NCBI GenBank assembly: GCA_905397405.1
Contig: CAJPVJ010000026.1
Location: forward strand, 1-63,338
Direction of reading: 5' to 3'
DNA length: 63,338 nt
DNA from: Oppiella nova
Taxonomy: Eukaryota > Arthropoda > Arachnida > Sarcoptiformes > Oppiidae
Part shown: positions 12,301 to 26,345 of the stretch, piece after piece
Numbering within the stretch: position 1 is the stretch's first letter
How the letters are laid out: each line of letters begins with the position of its first letter
The notes under the pieces: model-generated
What the model saw: the letters and a program-made list of their open reading frames with translations, nothing else
Told to the model about the DNA's origin: nothing
Database searches by the model: none
Translations under genes and position numbers: made by a program

Positions 12301-15300
12301 TACCTACAGTACAATGAGTGTAACTGAGCACTCATTAAGCCGACCAAACCTGAGCACCGGTATCCCTCTCGACATCGGTGGTCTATGTGCCGGTGCCGTA
12401 CAGAATCCACTCCTCTATACTCTCTTTTGGCAATTCCATTGAGAAGTTAAGGCCATCACCAGTACTACACTATAACTATCTATTATATGAGTTGAAATGT
12501 TTGGGCAATACCTGTATTCATAATGTAGTGTCGAATGGCGTACACTATGCTTAAGGTGTCATCAAAAGGCCAATTAGCGCCACTATGTGTACAGTGAAGG
12601 ACTGGTAGTACCGTAGATGCCCTTCCACTATCAGGTCATTATATGTTAGGTCTGGTGGTGGCGTTTGCTTCACCACTCGCTTCGAGCGAATTATTTTCAG
12701 CAACTTTTTTACGGTATTATTATATTGTTGTAGACATTGAAGAAAACACTGGCTTTTTATGACTCTTCTGCCTGTTGTGTGCACTTGTGGTCCACTTCTC
12801 AGCTCTCTTTCCCTTCGCTCTCTTTCTCTCTTTCTTTCTCTCTTTCTCTCTCTCTCTCACTGTACCCTCTGGTTAAGGATGTGAATAATAAAGAGTGAAA
12901 TAATTTCTAACCTAAACTATCCGGTGATAATGACAGGGGCGTCGAGGCATACATATATACACACAACACATATACACATCTCTCACACCGTACCCTCTGG
13001 TTAAGGATGTGAATAATAAAGAGTGAAATAATTTCTAACCTAAACTATCCGGTGATAATGACAGGGGCGTCGAGGCATACATATATACACACAACACATA
13101 TACACATCTCTCTCGTATATATAATATCTCTTTCTCTCGTTTTTACACACATTTAGCGCACAAACTATACGTTTGACTTAATTTGAAATATTTCTTCTTT
13201 TATTAGTTATTTGTTATTCGCTTTTAAAAGTCATATATATTTCGCGCATTGATTACACAATCGATACTATAATCATAAGTATTTTAAGAATGTTTTTTTC
13301 GAGCATTCGTTACGAGTATTATTAAAATTTTAATATTCAATAAAAATATTTGCTTTTAAAATAGACAAGCGAAAGTCTTTTTCATTTTTGTATTCATTAT
13401 ATAATTATATCATTCATATTATATAACGAAAACAGATTTATAAAAGCTTTTAAAGAAAAGCACTTTGTGAACTTGGTATTTTTAGCATATATAAAAATCA
13501 ATTCCCAAAGTCTTATTGTGAGTTAAACTTAAATACTAATAAATTTCTGGCTATGAGTAGAATTTTAGCCAAATTTTTTAGTACTCCTATTATACGCGAG
13601 TAGTTGTTATTCACTAGAATTGGTTCATTAAAATTGGTAGAGACTATGGATGTATGATATTGTGAGTTAACCCCTCCGTAGTAGTGGTGCATCCACTAAT
13701 AAGTAGTTGACACCGTGACCATACAGATTACGGATTACGAAGGTGAGTGACTAGAGATTAACTAATGTAAGAGAGATGAGAAATGAAACCAGACCTCATA
13801 TGTTGTGACTTATGATGTGATGGCATCCTACTATGCTATACTATGCTATAGTTTCTCTACCGTTCGATGGCAAGTTATAAAGTACATATCGAAATGTGCT
13901 GAGTCCGTAAGTAAAGTTTGAATAAACTATATGTAAATATATTAAGTGAAGAGCAGTGTTTGAATAGAAGAAAAGAGAGAAAATGAAGATTATTGACTCT
14001 TTTTCCTCCCGTTCCTCTTCATATGGGTATTCATTCGCTATATTTAATGCTTTTCATTCAATTCTTGTGCTCCTCTTTTGATCAATCATTTGATGGATTG
14101 CTTTTAAATTCAAGTTTTATTTCAAGTAAAATACTTTCTCTTCATGAAGAGTTCACATTCATTCCGGTTGTGCCTCGAAGTCGACGAGCGATCGCCTCAA
14201 CCGATAGACTCGCTTTCAGTTGCTTCTCAATTGATGTCATTTTCAAAAGCAAACTATTTATTTGAAAACATTTTTTTTATTTCCAAAAATCTAACGACAC
14301 ATCTCTCTCAGGTTTTCTCATTGCAATCATTACTATGGCTTTGGGCTAAACAGATAAATGAAATATTTAAACGATTATGTTTTCACTCTATTTTCTTAAA
14401 CATTTTCATTGTATTGTCTCCCATATAATGAGTGACTAATATTGCATTTAATACGCGGCTATATCTGATTGCAATGAAATTTTATGTGAAGCTATTCACA
14501 GCTTCAGGTCATCTCATGTATAGAAATGTCAACATATTGTGTATATATTGTTGTTATTATATAGGGATGACTACACCTCTTATTAATTAGCTGAATCTTA
14601 TTTATTATTAATTAAAATTGAAAATAATTAATACAACTCCTGTAAAAATACGACTCAATAAAAGTTAATGGTTTAGAGAGGGGTCGGGTATGTTAGTGGC
14701 AAATGGCGTGTTCACGATGTGTACTAATTGGACTCAATAGTGATATATAAATGGATGCCTTGAGTTGAGACATTCATATTAATGATTATTCTTGCAAATG
14801 GGAACCCCTTCTAAAATAAATGATTAGATTTTCTATTATTAAATGCATTAAAAGTGTATTGAAATGAATTGAATCTCATTTGTAGTTATGCATCGATACG
14901 CAAAACAAGTGACACTATTGCGAGCGATATTAATGAGAAAATGTTTATCCAATGAATTATTTAAAAAGTTAGTTAAAGCCTATTATGTCTCTCTTTTTCA
15001 ATTTGCATGAATAGCGAGGGATAACTCTTTCTCCCGGAATATAATACTCGATACAAAAGCTATGTTTTCTCTCTCAACAGTCGTGTTATTAATTTTTGAG
15101 TTTTAAATCTCAATTTTGCAACTATTTATAAATGCATTCAATCCATACAGCGCCCATTCATATGAATGCTTGAGTGCCAGAGAGCTTTTGAGTGGAAAAT
15201 ATTTGTGATATTTTGTGATTATTTATTGATTTATAGGTATATTGGAGAGGAAGAGCTGATGAATTGAATATTGAATGACTGTTTAACACCTGGCAAATGG

Positions 15301-15610
15301 ATTCTATTATATTTGGATATGTTTTATGTTATGTGTATTATAGCATTCAAATGTATACATAGGCTTACAAACACTACCTAACTTAGGGTTAAAAAGCGAT
15401 GGCAAGGTTGGGTCTAATGCCTAATACCATAATAGAAAGGGAATGAGTGCACGACCCCATCCCCATCTGCCCCCATAAGGGCCAGTATTAATGGAGTTTA
15501 CTTTTTACTAATACTTACATCAGTATTAAATGCATTCCTATTACATATCCCTATAAATGCATTTAGCATTTAGGGGTAGGAATTGGAGGTTTTTTAGAGA
15601 CTTATACGAC

Positions 15611-15652
<42 letters not shown>

Positions 15653-16902
15653 TATGAAAGGAGAGGGAAGGGAACGGTATGGATGTGGGATTGTTTGGGA
15701 CAATTGGTTGGACGGTGTGTGCACTGAATGAGTGAATGTATCAACTGATCCGAAGTGATGAGTCCTATAGTAGTGATGCTTAAGTCGTCTAAAAAGTGTG
15801 TAATGAAGCAGAACTGCTTAGGGCTCAGGGCTTATGTTATGTTGTATTTGTCGCCCAAAAACTCGCCAAAAAGTACATAATATTTAGCATTTATTTGTGT
15901 TATAATGTTATTTCAATTCTAACGGAAAGAGAAATCATTTCGCATACGAGTCTCACTGATGAAAGGCTCCACAAATGAGAGACTTATTCACTGTTTTGCT
16001 TACACTTTCCATTAGCACTGACATCATGTGTGCCATTGGCAGCACAGTTAGCTCAACACAACTTTGTTTTACATCTGTTATGCATCAAATTGAAAGCATC
16101 TATGAATATATTAAAACCTCCAGTTCCTCTGTCACTTGAATTGATAGCCAGAACCGCTTGGAAATTGGTTTTTGTGTTTATAGTCTTATACTCTATTTAT
16201 TACTATTTTTGCGATTCTTCTCGCAGTCTCCCAATGAGAGTGACTTATAGTATACGATAGAGTATTGTACTGTATATTCAATACATATTTGGATACATGG
16301 CTTACAAACACAGCTTACACTCGATTCGCTCAATCAATCGCTGCTAAGAGTTTTGATTTTTAAAGTAGTTTTCAATCATTTATAGCGAAGAATAACTTAA
16401 AGTACATATAAAATAAGATTTAAGTTTGCAATTTGAAACTCAAATACTCCTTGAAAGATGAGCTCTAATGTAGAGTTGAGTGAAATCTGGATTTTCGTTG
16501 ATTTGAGGTGAGGAGGAAATGGGAATTATTGGCCGTAATATCATTTGAGTTGAGCTTATATTGCAATCCATACTCTATTCTCACTGCAGACTCCATCGCC
16601 AGCCAAACTCATGTAACACTAATAGTGTATTACATGAGTAGATGAGAGAGAGAGAGAGAGAGAGAATGGAGTGAAGTTAGAGCTGATAGAGAGGTAATGC
16701 ATCGAATGCACTATTATTTCATTTTATCTTACATTATGTGCACCGTTAGCACAGTTAGCAACTGACGAGTGTATTGCAGTATTGAGAGCATTAGCAATAA
16801 GATATTCGCTCTATTGCTCTATTTGTGAGCACTCAGACACTATTCACTACTGCCTGTTGCCTAACACTCGTCATCACTCTATCACTATTGATCTCAACAG
16901 CA

Positions 16903-16933
<31 letters not shown>

Positions 16934-19900
16934 TTTAGTCTCACTTTTTCTCATTCACTTAATTATGATTTGCACAACAGTTGAAACTTCATTATTAGAC
17001 ACACTTTGATAGGAAATGTACGGAAAGAGGGCCGGGATTTGGGAATTAGATATCGTTCACCACATGCGATGTGATGCGAATATGTGGTCAAATGATGATA
17101 GAGTTGAGCTGTAGGTGCGATAATGACGGCGAACATCAAACGGATGCACTCCGTCTCCCAAATGCTATTTGGATTCAAAAAGTGATCGCATTTTAGTCTT
17201 CATGTTATCACTCCATCACTCGCTCTATCTTTTTATATCATTTCAAAAACGTAATGCGATATTGGATTGAAAAAAGATTTGAAACTCTTATACAACAGTT
17301 ACGTTCAGTAGTTTTGGGTTTTCGGTGCAAAAACAAATTGAGTTATACTCTCGCGGGTCAGCTCTCATCGTAAACTCTAGTTAAAGTGAATATTAAAATT
17401 AAATTTCATATCAAGATATATATCTCAAACCCACATCACATCCATTTTCCATCCGCTCACTACACCACTGACTCCATTGCAATCAATAGTAGTTATCATT
17501 TGCATGTCTTATCACAATATTTTCGCAATTCGTATGCATTTCATTCAAATTTATGCCGTTTTGACGTTTGATTTCAATATATAAATATGAAATATTTTAG
17601 CTTTTCTTAAAACATGAATAGAAGTGTGTTTTCTCTCAATGTTGTTATTCATATGTAATGTAATTCGCGATATGTTTTACTGGTGTGTGATGTGTGATAA
17701 AATCCAAAACAATTTTTCTATTTATTTGAATTTATCAAACGTTTTTAAAAGCAATATATTTTCGACAAATAAGATTAATTGAAGGTTTGGTTCTTTCTAT
17801 TTATATATAAATATAGCAATGATTTCTCATGTCTTTCACTTTGATGAGACACACAATCAGACCTTATGTTTGGGCCGTAAACATGACTTTTGGTGTAGTT
17901 TATGATAAATCAAAAATTTTTAACTCAAAGTTTGATAACTTTTTTGTCGCTTCAAAAATATGCCTAATTTTTCAATAAAGTCCTCTTAGAGTGAAGTGTT
18001 TCTAAACAATAAATTTGTCAGAAATTGAAGCCTTATTTAAGTAAATATAATACAAGACATCAATTAATTAAATTACATGTCGTATGATATGACACACACA
18101 GCCTACTGATAACAAATGAATCCAATCTTATCGCTTGAAATTGCTTTTATCGACAAAACCTTTTCCTATATCCTTATGATTGTGATTATATTTGGAGTAT
18201 TTTCTCGATTTATTAATACACTATTACTTACAGTAATATTATTTTGTATTAATAAACATTTTCATTGTATTTTATATTCTAATTCGTGAGACAATAGATT
18301 GGAAAGTTTGGTGAAATCTTTTATCAGTAATATTCTCACTTAACTTTGCTGGTTATTGTTTTTTATGAATAAGTTGAATACAAACTATTAAAACATAATC
18401 TCTTCAGTCATTTCAAACAATTCATTATTGCTTTTGTTGATTTAGAGTGGTTTAGGCTATACTAGTATGCGCTGATAAATGCACTCAATATTTCTATTTG
18501 TATTATAATTTCTATATTAAGACAAAGAATATACTGTAAAAATTAATTGTCTGGCACGGGTGTTATAATTTCATTTTATACACTCTATTAGCTAAGCGCT
18601 ATACTTTAATGTATAGCAAATCAATACTCGAATACTGGTTAGCAATAACTATTTGATTGAATATTAATAATACCATTCCTTGCGGCTCTTTATAATAAAA
18701 GGTCGGATGGGATGCCGTAATTGAATGAATTGATTATTTCGACACAACATATCTCTCTCTTTTTGTTGTGTTTTGTTTTTAGCCTCAAAACAGATTAATT
18801 AATTTTCTCGGCTTATTTAAATAATTCAATTCTCGAGTCATTAGTAATCTAATGGTAGAAATGGAGTTGAATGCGAAATGTGTGCACCAATTGACTGTTT
18901 GGTGTCACACATGTGTGTAATATAATCAAAAAATAGAGCCCAAAATTGCAATACAAATACAGCACTAGATGTTGAGTATTAGTGAATTGTATTCTTCAAG
19001 AATTCTTTGTATAAACATTTGCTTAAACAAAGCAGTCATTAGGAAAGTTGTGGCTTAAAGTACACATACAATGGGCTGGGATGTGGAGAAGTGTTTGGCC
19101 AAAATGGCATAGTCTTGATAAAGCATTAGGTTGTGCTACGGGACAGGTAGGAGATGTAAATTGTATGAGAGGGGAGGGGGTCCGCGAATTCATCATTCCT
19201 TTTGTTTGGATATAAGGGACAAACTTTTTCTGTCATTTATTGTTGTAATAAAGCTAACAATTTATAGTTTTTAAATGATCACTACTTTTCTTATTGCCAT
19301 AATAAATGAATTCTCGTTTAATATTTGTTTAGTTTTGTATTTAAAGACAATTAATTTTGAAATATAGCTGTAATTCGTTTTTCTCATTTCGATATCAATC
19401 TTACATTTCTATAATCGATTCACTTTTTTTAAAATGAATTCTCGTTTAATATTTGTTTAGTTTTGTATTTAAAGACAATTAATTTTGAAATATAGCTGTA
19501 ATTCGTTTTTCTCATTTCGATATCAATCTTACATTTCTATAATCGATTCACTTTTTTTTATTTAATTTATTGGATTTATAATTAATGATTGAAAACTCAA
19601 AGGCTTTGAGTCTAAAGCAAACACAACGCAAGTGTATAACAAATTGGATTTGATGTCAATGCAGTGAAACAAGAGTTAAATAATTAATCAAAACGTTAGT
19701 GAAATTAATTAACAATTTGTTGTTTTGTCTTAGAATTTGATGAATTCTTAAACTATAAGTTTTCAGCGAAATCTTGAAAGAAATAATTGAATATTTATGA
19801 GTGAATTAATTGATAGCAAAAGTCTTGTGAAAAGGATTTAAGTGAAAGACGTGAAACGTCAGCACAAATCCTAATGTAAAGAGAAACAAGTGATGAAAGT

Positions 19901-22900
19901 ATTTATGAAAAAGTTTGTCAACATTTTGGTTGAGATTTCTAAGAAAAAGCAATTGTGAAAAGGATTTAAGTGAAAGACGTGAAACGTCAGCACAAATCCT
20001 AATGTAAAGAGAAACAAGTGATGAAAGTATTTATGAAAAAGTTTGTCAACATTTTGGTTGAGATTTCTAAGAAAAAGCAGATACTGTTGGAGAGAGCAGT
20101 GGAGGGATTCAAATATCAGGCATTGATTATTAGTGCCAATCCGTGGGCGTAACCAAAGGGCACCAAAGTTTTCATTTAAAGGCAGAGGATTGCCAGTGCG
20201 AGCCGTGCCATAGCGAGGGGCAAATAGCCCCGGCCACCACTGGCACCTACATCCATGCCCAACACACACACACACATCCATGCAGTTTGCTATACATTAT
20301 AAAACTCCAACTGCGCTGAGAGTAGAGTCCGGTTGTTGTAGCACTGCGTTAGGCCACAGATCCAGTCTCCAGAAACAGGCAAAACCTCTCAAAAAAGTCT
20401 CTTTCCCTACCACTTCTCGTCAACTTATTTGACGATTAGAGGGTAAATGGCTTTCCTGGAAGACCAGCCTTTGTTGAAGAGATGCCATCAGAGATAAAGA
20501 TTTCTCTCTGATTTCATTTTGGACTTCATTTAGTATTTGTATTTCAGGCAAAATACTATTAAACAATTGAATGGGATTTTTGACAATTTTGTCCGACTTA
20601 TCCTGGTTTAAATCGGTTATCAATTATACAGGCAATCGTTTCACTCGATATTCTTTGTGTGTAAACCAAAAGCACTGCATTTATAACTACAAAGATATAC
20701 ATAAAATAAAACCCTAAATGAGAGGGTAAATGACACGCACCGCCTATTTTCGACAAAATTGTTAAGATTTAGCTTTTTATGTCTTTTTTATGACTCGTGT
20801 TTGAAATACATTTGCAATACTCTCTCGACTTTTATAAAACCCTAAATGAGAGGGTAAATGACACGCACCGCCTATTTTCGACAAAATTGTTAAGATTTAG
20901 CTTTTTATGTCTTTTTTATGACTCGTGTTTGAAATACATTTGCAATACTCTCTCGACTTTTGTGAAAATAAGTTTGATTTCAATTTCACCATTTCATTAC
21001 AATAACGAGACAATCATTCAATTCCACAGACATATCTATATATCATGAATTCATTCGTGAAAATAAAACTAAAAAACTATATCTAACGCCGAGACAAATG
21101 TGAAACCCATTTGAGAAAAGCATACATTCATGTGTATAATTAGTGGCCATTGTTTTCATATTGTGTTGATTAGTAATGCGATTAAAATGAATAATATGTA
21201 ATTGTCTAACAAAAAAGCTAATTGTACGTATTTATGTGCTAATATAGGCCAATAAAGTGCCCTTGGTCGGGGGCCACCACACCGCCTCTCCCCTGTCATT
21301 CTACCCATCGCTGCCAAACATCGATGCCTTTCCACAGCCACCCCCCGCCCACATGGGAATACCCCCGGTCCACATCGACCCCCGGACCGGCCGTATCACC
21401 TCATGGATGGACTTCGATATACCGGGTAATTTGAAAACTACTACAGTATTTGCCTGAAAAACTTGTCGACAAGTTATGAAATTTAGTGAATTGTTTGAGA
21501 ACTGCAATCACTGTTTTGGACTGTTGTCTAACCAGCGCTAACCCATAATCCAAGTGTTTGCAGCTGTGGTTGTGTTTCTGTAACGCTTGTTATCCTATCA
21601 AAACACTCTTGTTATGGCATTTTGAATGCCAAGTCATGCCTTCAGTGCACTTCCAATGCCTTCCAATGCCTTATAAACAATACGAGTCTTTGCTCTCTTC
21701 GATGCTTACCATACGTTATCGCACTTTCACTGCACTTCCACTCCATTTCAATGCACTTCTCCGATACCCGCGATGTTTATCTCGCAAACACTCTAACCAT
21801 ACGTTTTCAATGCATATCCACTGCAAGCACTGCTTCACTGCAGACCAACTGCTGCTCCCTTTCGTGCGAAACACTCGTGTATTGCAATGAAAGCATATTT
21901 ATGTCTATCTCGCGAACCCATACACTTCCACTCACTCACACATTCTTCCACTTTCTCTATCATACCATTCATTACAAGAACTCATTAATTGTTTTTTAAT
22001 TGCTTTCGTTTGACATATAATTATGTTATTTATCGGATATGCTTTCACTGCAAGCACTCAAAGGTTCACAATTAATGACAAGAAATATCACTTTGACTTA
22101 ACCAACTAAATAATTATATACGGATTCTTTAACACACAGTTTATTCTGTGAATACAGGTATCCCTCGGCCACCGATGTATCCGATCCCAGGTTACGGACA
22201 GTATTCCCCTCATCCAGTATTCCCTGACTTTGCACAACAACTGCAATGGTATGAATCAATTGATTACTTGTGCCCACAATTTACTAATTGCTGTGTTGTG
22301 TGTGTTTTTGGTGATTAGGCACACGCCAGCCATGTACCCGATGGCATCGGGAGCATTTCGCGGTCCATACCCGGGATTGGGATCCGTTCCCACATCAGGT
22401 TTCCCAGCATTTCCTCGACCGCCGCTGATAGCGCCGCACCCGTCGCTGTCGGGCCACCCGGGGCTCACGCACTCGCTGTTGGCCGCCAGCGCCGGCTCCA
22501 AACAGCACCAGGACTTGGCGGCCGCGGTGGCGGCGGCCACGGCCGGCATCAACTCAATGAACTCACATTCACATCACTCGCACTCAGCCCACTGTACAGA
22601 CAATAATATAAATAGCGGCTCCGGTGCCAGTAATTCGCGGCATTCACTGCCGCCGTACTCTCACTCATCCTCTCATCACAACTTCGATCAAAAGCCATCA
22701 CTCAGTCGTATCAGTAATGGGAGCTCAACCACAGGAACCAGTACTGGTAGTAGCGGTGGCGGCGGCGTCCGGAGTCCGCCCAACTCGACCAATAGTGCCA
22801 ACCATTCGCTGTCATCTCCGGGAACGCCCGACAGCTTCAACGGCAAGATCTCGAAGCACAGCAAAGACAAACCACACGTCAAGAAACCGCTCAACTCTTT

Positions 22901-24846
22901 CATGCTGTATATGAAGGAAATGCGGCCCAAAGTGGTCGCCGAATGCACTCTCAAGGAGAGCGCCGCCATCAACCAAATACTGGGGAAAAGGGTATGTATT
23001 GGACACCACTCTCACTGTTCCCTTCATTTTATATATCAATACCTCTTTAGCAATATTTATGATAATATGTTTGTCTTTATATTTTTTGGTGATCCATTAG
23101 TGGCACGCATTGACTCGTGAAGAACAGGCAAAATATTATGATATGGCCAGAAAGGAAAGGTATGTCTGGTCTGTAAAACTACTTTCCATTTGCATTTGTT
23201 TTGAAAATCACTGCTAAAAACCCCTTTCACTAAACAAAACAAACAAATCGTAGTCTTGTTTTAAAATGTGTTTTTAAACATAATATGAACTTTTCATTTA
23301 AATCACAATTTTCTGCCTATAAATGCATTCATTGTTTATTTTTCTTATCTCTTATTATATCATTGAATCTCGATTTTAGGCTAAAATTTATAACATTTTA
23401 CATAAAAACAATTTTTCAGTGCTTTTACGAAAAAATAAATCATGTTTAAATTTATGGAAAAAACTTATTTATAACTCTTTCGAGAAATAATTACTTTATT
23501 AATTTTTTTGGTGTAATTTTCAAATTGTTTCGTAAATTCATGGATGAGTTAATCATTTCACAGATTTTCTCTAACGATATGATTTCTTTACGTTCAAAAG
23601 GGGTTAAAGAATCTATTAGTGAGAATCTATTCGCTAATTATTTCACTTATAATAAGAGCTAATTAAATGTTATTTTTATGTTAGTTTTACTTATGTACTA
23701 TATCTCAGTGTTATTAATATAATTATTCAAAAGACAACTCCAGTCCCCTTTTCTCCGCACTTAAACGTGACTTTGAAATACACTCTCGCCTTAAGACTAT
23801 CGCACAAAAACTTTTGCTTTATTTTTATTTAAATGTATATAATTTGCTGGAAAATTGTGTTCACTTCTCGGCGCTTATCACTTCGACTTTGTGTTCACTT
23901 TTCTGAAATGATTTATAAAATGATAGATTTATTGTGTGGAGTGTCGTTATCTCACAATTGTTTGCCATTGTGTTGCATCTATAGGCAGTTACACATGCAG
24001 TTATACCCCGGATGGACGGCTAGAGATAACTACGCGGCCAACGCCAAGAAAAAGAAGAAAAAGCGCGACAAGAATAGTGACGGAGGTATTGATCCGTCAA
24101 ATATTGATCTCATTTATGAGTGATATTTGCCAAATGATTGCCGATTTAACTGATGTATGATTTATTGTGATATTACAGAAGGGGGAGCACTCAAGAAATG
24201 TAGGGCCAGATTCGGGTTAGACCAACAAAACAATTGGTGCAAACCGTGCAGGTATGTCATGATTGTGTGATTTGTGTGTTGGAATTGGTTTACCATTAAT
24301 TGTACCGTTTTTTGTGTCCGTGTTTTTAGGCGGAAAAAGAAGTGCATTCGCTATAAAGACGGCGACACTGCCGGTGAAAGTGAAGACAATATCGGAAGTG
24401 TGGACAGCATAGAGGCTCCCACTCCTGATTCCAAGAGTGCCAATGAGAGCGATGCCGATAACATGACACTGTCGTCGACAGAGCTGAGCCTATCGAGTCC
24501 TCCAGTTCCTAATAGTGATTATATCTTACCTCATTCTCACCACAACCTGCCACTCATGCATCAGATCCATAACGATATCAACTCCAGAGTTCAAATGCCA
24601 ACACTGGCCTCTCCGTCGCCATTGCCGTCGTGTCCGCCCCGTAATAGTCCGTTCAGTATTGAACAGTTGGCGCGACCTCATTGTCCACAAGTCAGATCGT
24701 CGTCCTCTTCATCGATATCATCTGTGAATAATAGGTCTAAGACTCCACTTATGACCACCTCGTCGAGTGATTCAATATCTGTGCCGCAACTGCCGACCCC
24801 TCCCTCCTCCGAGGCCTCCACACCAGCCATGCTGTCCGTCGCCTGA
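6307..24846 (+). CDS. pan: TCF/LEF transcription factor (pangolin), HMG box plus C-clamp
   Basis: This is the nuclear effector of Wnt/beta-catenin signalling. Exons read from splice sites are 6307-6444, 21248-21425, 22158-22248, 22319-22991, 23101-23159, 23985-24085, 24179-24251 and 24330-24846. Together they give 1830 nt and 609 residues with matching phases throughout. Residues 1-46 form the beta-catenin-binding region ([20 protein letters not shown], then DLKSSLI). A linker carries ANKVPLV and GIPRPP, known TCF landmarks. It is followed by a Ser/His/Ala-rich region and the HMG box at about 320-395 ([20 protein letters not shown] to [11 protein letters not shown]). A basic tail follows. Residues 414-447 form the C-clamp ([20 protein letters not shown]), which in invertebrate TCFs reads helper sites. 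The Ser/Pro-rich tail ends at TGA. Exons equivalent to the vertebrate segment between the beta-catenin domain and ANKVPLV were not found. Intron 1 is 14.8 kb. Confidence 0.95.
7858..8112. repeat. 127-bp direct duplication, period 128 (copy B)
   Basis: Bases 7858-7984 recur at 7986-8112 with a single A at 7985 between them. The right end of each copy is a GGCTAT hexamer run. It lies in TCF intron 1. Confidence 0.95.
7961..8134. repeat. GGCTAT hexamer tandem repeats
   Basis: Four GGCTAT units start at 7961. Five more plus degenerate AGCTAT/GGCTAT units run to about 8134. The two runs are the right-hand ends of the two copies of duplication B, and a simple hexamer repeat is where short-read assemblies tend to break. 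Confidence 0.85.
12858..13112. repeat. 127-bp direct duplication, period 128 (copy C)
   Basis: Bases 12858-12984 recur at 12986-13112 with A at 12985 between them. There is one mismatch (12861 T against 12989 C). The left end abuts a pyrimidine-rich CT/CTTT tract at about 12805-12858. It lies in TCF intron 1. Confidence 0.93.
15612..15650. repeat. (GA)n microsatellite
   Basis: A pure GA run of about 38 bp inside TCF intron 1. Shorter relatives occur at about 16644-16664 (GA) and 16903-16929 (CT). Confidence 0.9.
19304..19558. repeat. 127-bp direct duplication, period 128 (copy D)
   Basis: Bases 19304-19430 recur exactly at 19432-19558, separated by one A at 19431. The copy ends at a T homopolymer. 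It lies in TCF intron 1. Confidence 0.95.
19825..20079. repeat. 127-bp direct duplication, period 128 (copy E)
   Basis: Bases 19825-19951 recur exactly at 19953-20079, separated by one A at 19952. The long minus-strand open frame across this stretch (19871-20281) is largely the same sequence read twice and is not a gene. Confidence 0.95.
20706..20961. repeat. Direct duplication, period 128 (copy F)
   Basis: Bases 20706-20833 recur at 20834-20961. It can be written as 127-mer 20707-20833, A at 20834, then 127-mer 20835-20961, the same form as the other copies. It lies in TCF intron 1. Confidence 0.95.
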
Positions 24847-26345
24847 CCTCCGACCTTACGCTATGCCTTCCATCACCTCATCAGACATAATGTCAAATAG
24901 GAAATCATCCGTTCATTACATTACCTGAGACTTCACTTTCACCTCAAAATAATAAGAGCTTTGAATTCATTGATGAATTTTTGTTCAATTTTATGATCCA
25001 ATTGTTTGCATAAATAGTCTTTAATTTCTTACGAATATTTTGTTTCATTTAAAATCCTTTGATTGAAAAAAACAAATCCAAACGAACTCTTTATCCAAGA
25101 ATTCAATAATTTTTATATAATTGGCATAAAATTTATAAATAGCTGTTAAATGATCTCTTAATGTTTATATTGAATATAAATTAATAATTAAATAATTTGA
25201 GGCAATATTTGAAACTTTGTTTTTCTAATTATTTATTTAATAAAAATCTAAGATTGAGAGCGCGGATCAAACAAATAATTAGTAATTGAAATGTAATTTA
25301 AGGTTAATTTTACTGTATATTTCGCACAAAATTATTTAAAAACAATACAAAATATTTCCGAAAGAAATAGCATATTATGTCATATTTAAGGACATTTAAA
25401 AGTTTATATATTTCTGTGAATAATTTGTTGAAACAAATGTCAGAAATGTTTTTTGTAAACTTCTCAAAGTTTGAAACACTTTTTAAGTTCTAAATACTGA
25501 ATGTTTAAAAATAATAAATCAATTCTCAAAATTAAATTTGCAATAAAATTATGATTTGCAATAATTTATTAATTTTCTTAAAACAAAACCCATTTCTAAA
25601 ACAGTTATTTTTATTAAAAGTTTTGTTATAATGTTGTGATTACTTAACTTTACTTAAGTTATAAAACCAAAATCATTTTGTTGCAAATCTTCATTTATTT
25701 TGAAATATCAAATCTTTTTTGTTTAGAGATATACCTTATAATTACTTTTAAATTATCCGTTTATTGTGATGATAATAATGATGATGTAATTTTGCTTTTG
25801 TAATTCAATTATGTGTGCCTTCAATTCAATATTTGACAAATCCTTTAAATATATATATAATTTATATGATATGATATAATAAAAACAAATTTAGTTTTCA
25901 TTTTTATTCAAATTCAATTAAATCCAAAACTCGTAATAAGAGTTTGAAAAATATATAAATTGTTTCTTGATTTGTTAATTAAACAAACATTTAATGTGTT
26001 CACTATTTTCGTGAAATAATATAAAACTTTTATGACTATAACATAAAACTTTTAATGCATTTATGGTTTCCTCAATAACTGCAATATTTAGAGATTAGAC
26101 AACAAAATGATATAAATTTTTGAAATGATTGGAAAGAAGTGAAACATCAATACGTGATAAGAAATAACATTTTATTAGTCAATAAATCAAATCATTTGAC
26201 AAAACATTAATATAATATACAGTGAGAGAGTATTTAGACTAGAATATTATATAAAGACTTTAATTGTTTTTTATGCTTAAATTGGCAAAATTTTATCACT
26301 TGTTTTAAGATTAAAGGTAACATAAACTCACAAAAGAAATCAAAA
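24847..26345. other. AT-rich 3' flank between the TCF gene and the minus-strand gene
   Basis: This is very AT-rich sequence with no credible coding frame. It likely contains the TCF 3' UTR on the left and the 3' UTR of the minus-strand gene on the right. Several AATAAA-type hexamers are present but none can be singled out. Confidence 0.6.

Larger units (their letters stand above)
6445..21247 (+). other. First intron of the TCF gene (14.8 kb)
   Basis: The intron runs from GTAGGA after the beta-catenin-binding exon to TATAG before the ANKVPLV exon. No exon in the right phase or with TCF similarity was recognised inside. It holds five of the seven 128-bp-period duplications, GA/CT microsatellites and a GGCTAT hexamer repeat. 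Islands of more balanced base composition (about 7500-8270, 12180-12470, 20090-20400) could be enhancers or unrecognised alternative exons. The open frames listed there look accidental. Confidence 0.7.

Noticed and set aside
19871-20281. 136-codon minus-strand open frame
   Set aside because: It spans the 128-bp duplication and repeats the same peptide twice; it has no domain and lies in the TCF intron.
22230-23120. 296-codon open frame with HMG-box sequence
   Set aside because: It is the TCF exon 22319-22991 read through its flanking introns; the spliced model replaces it.
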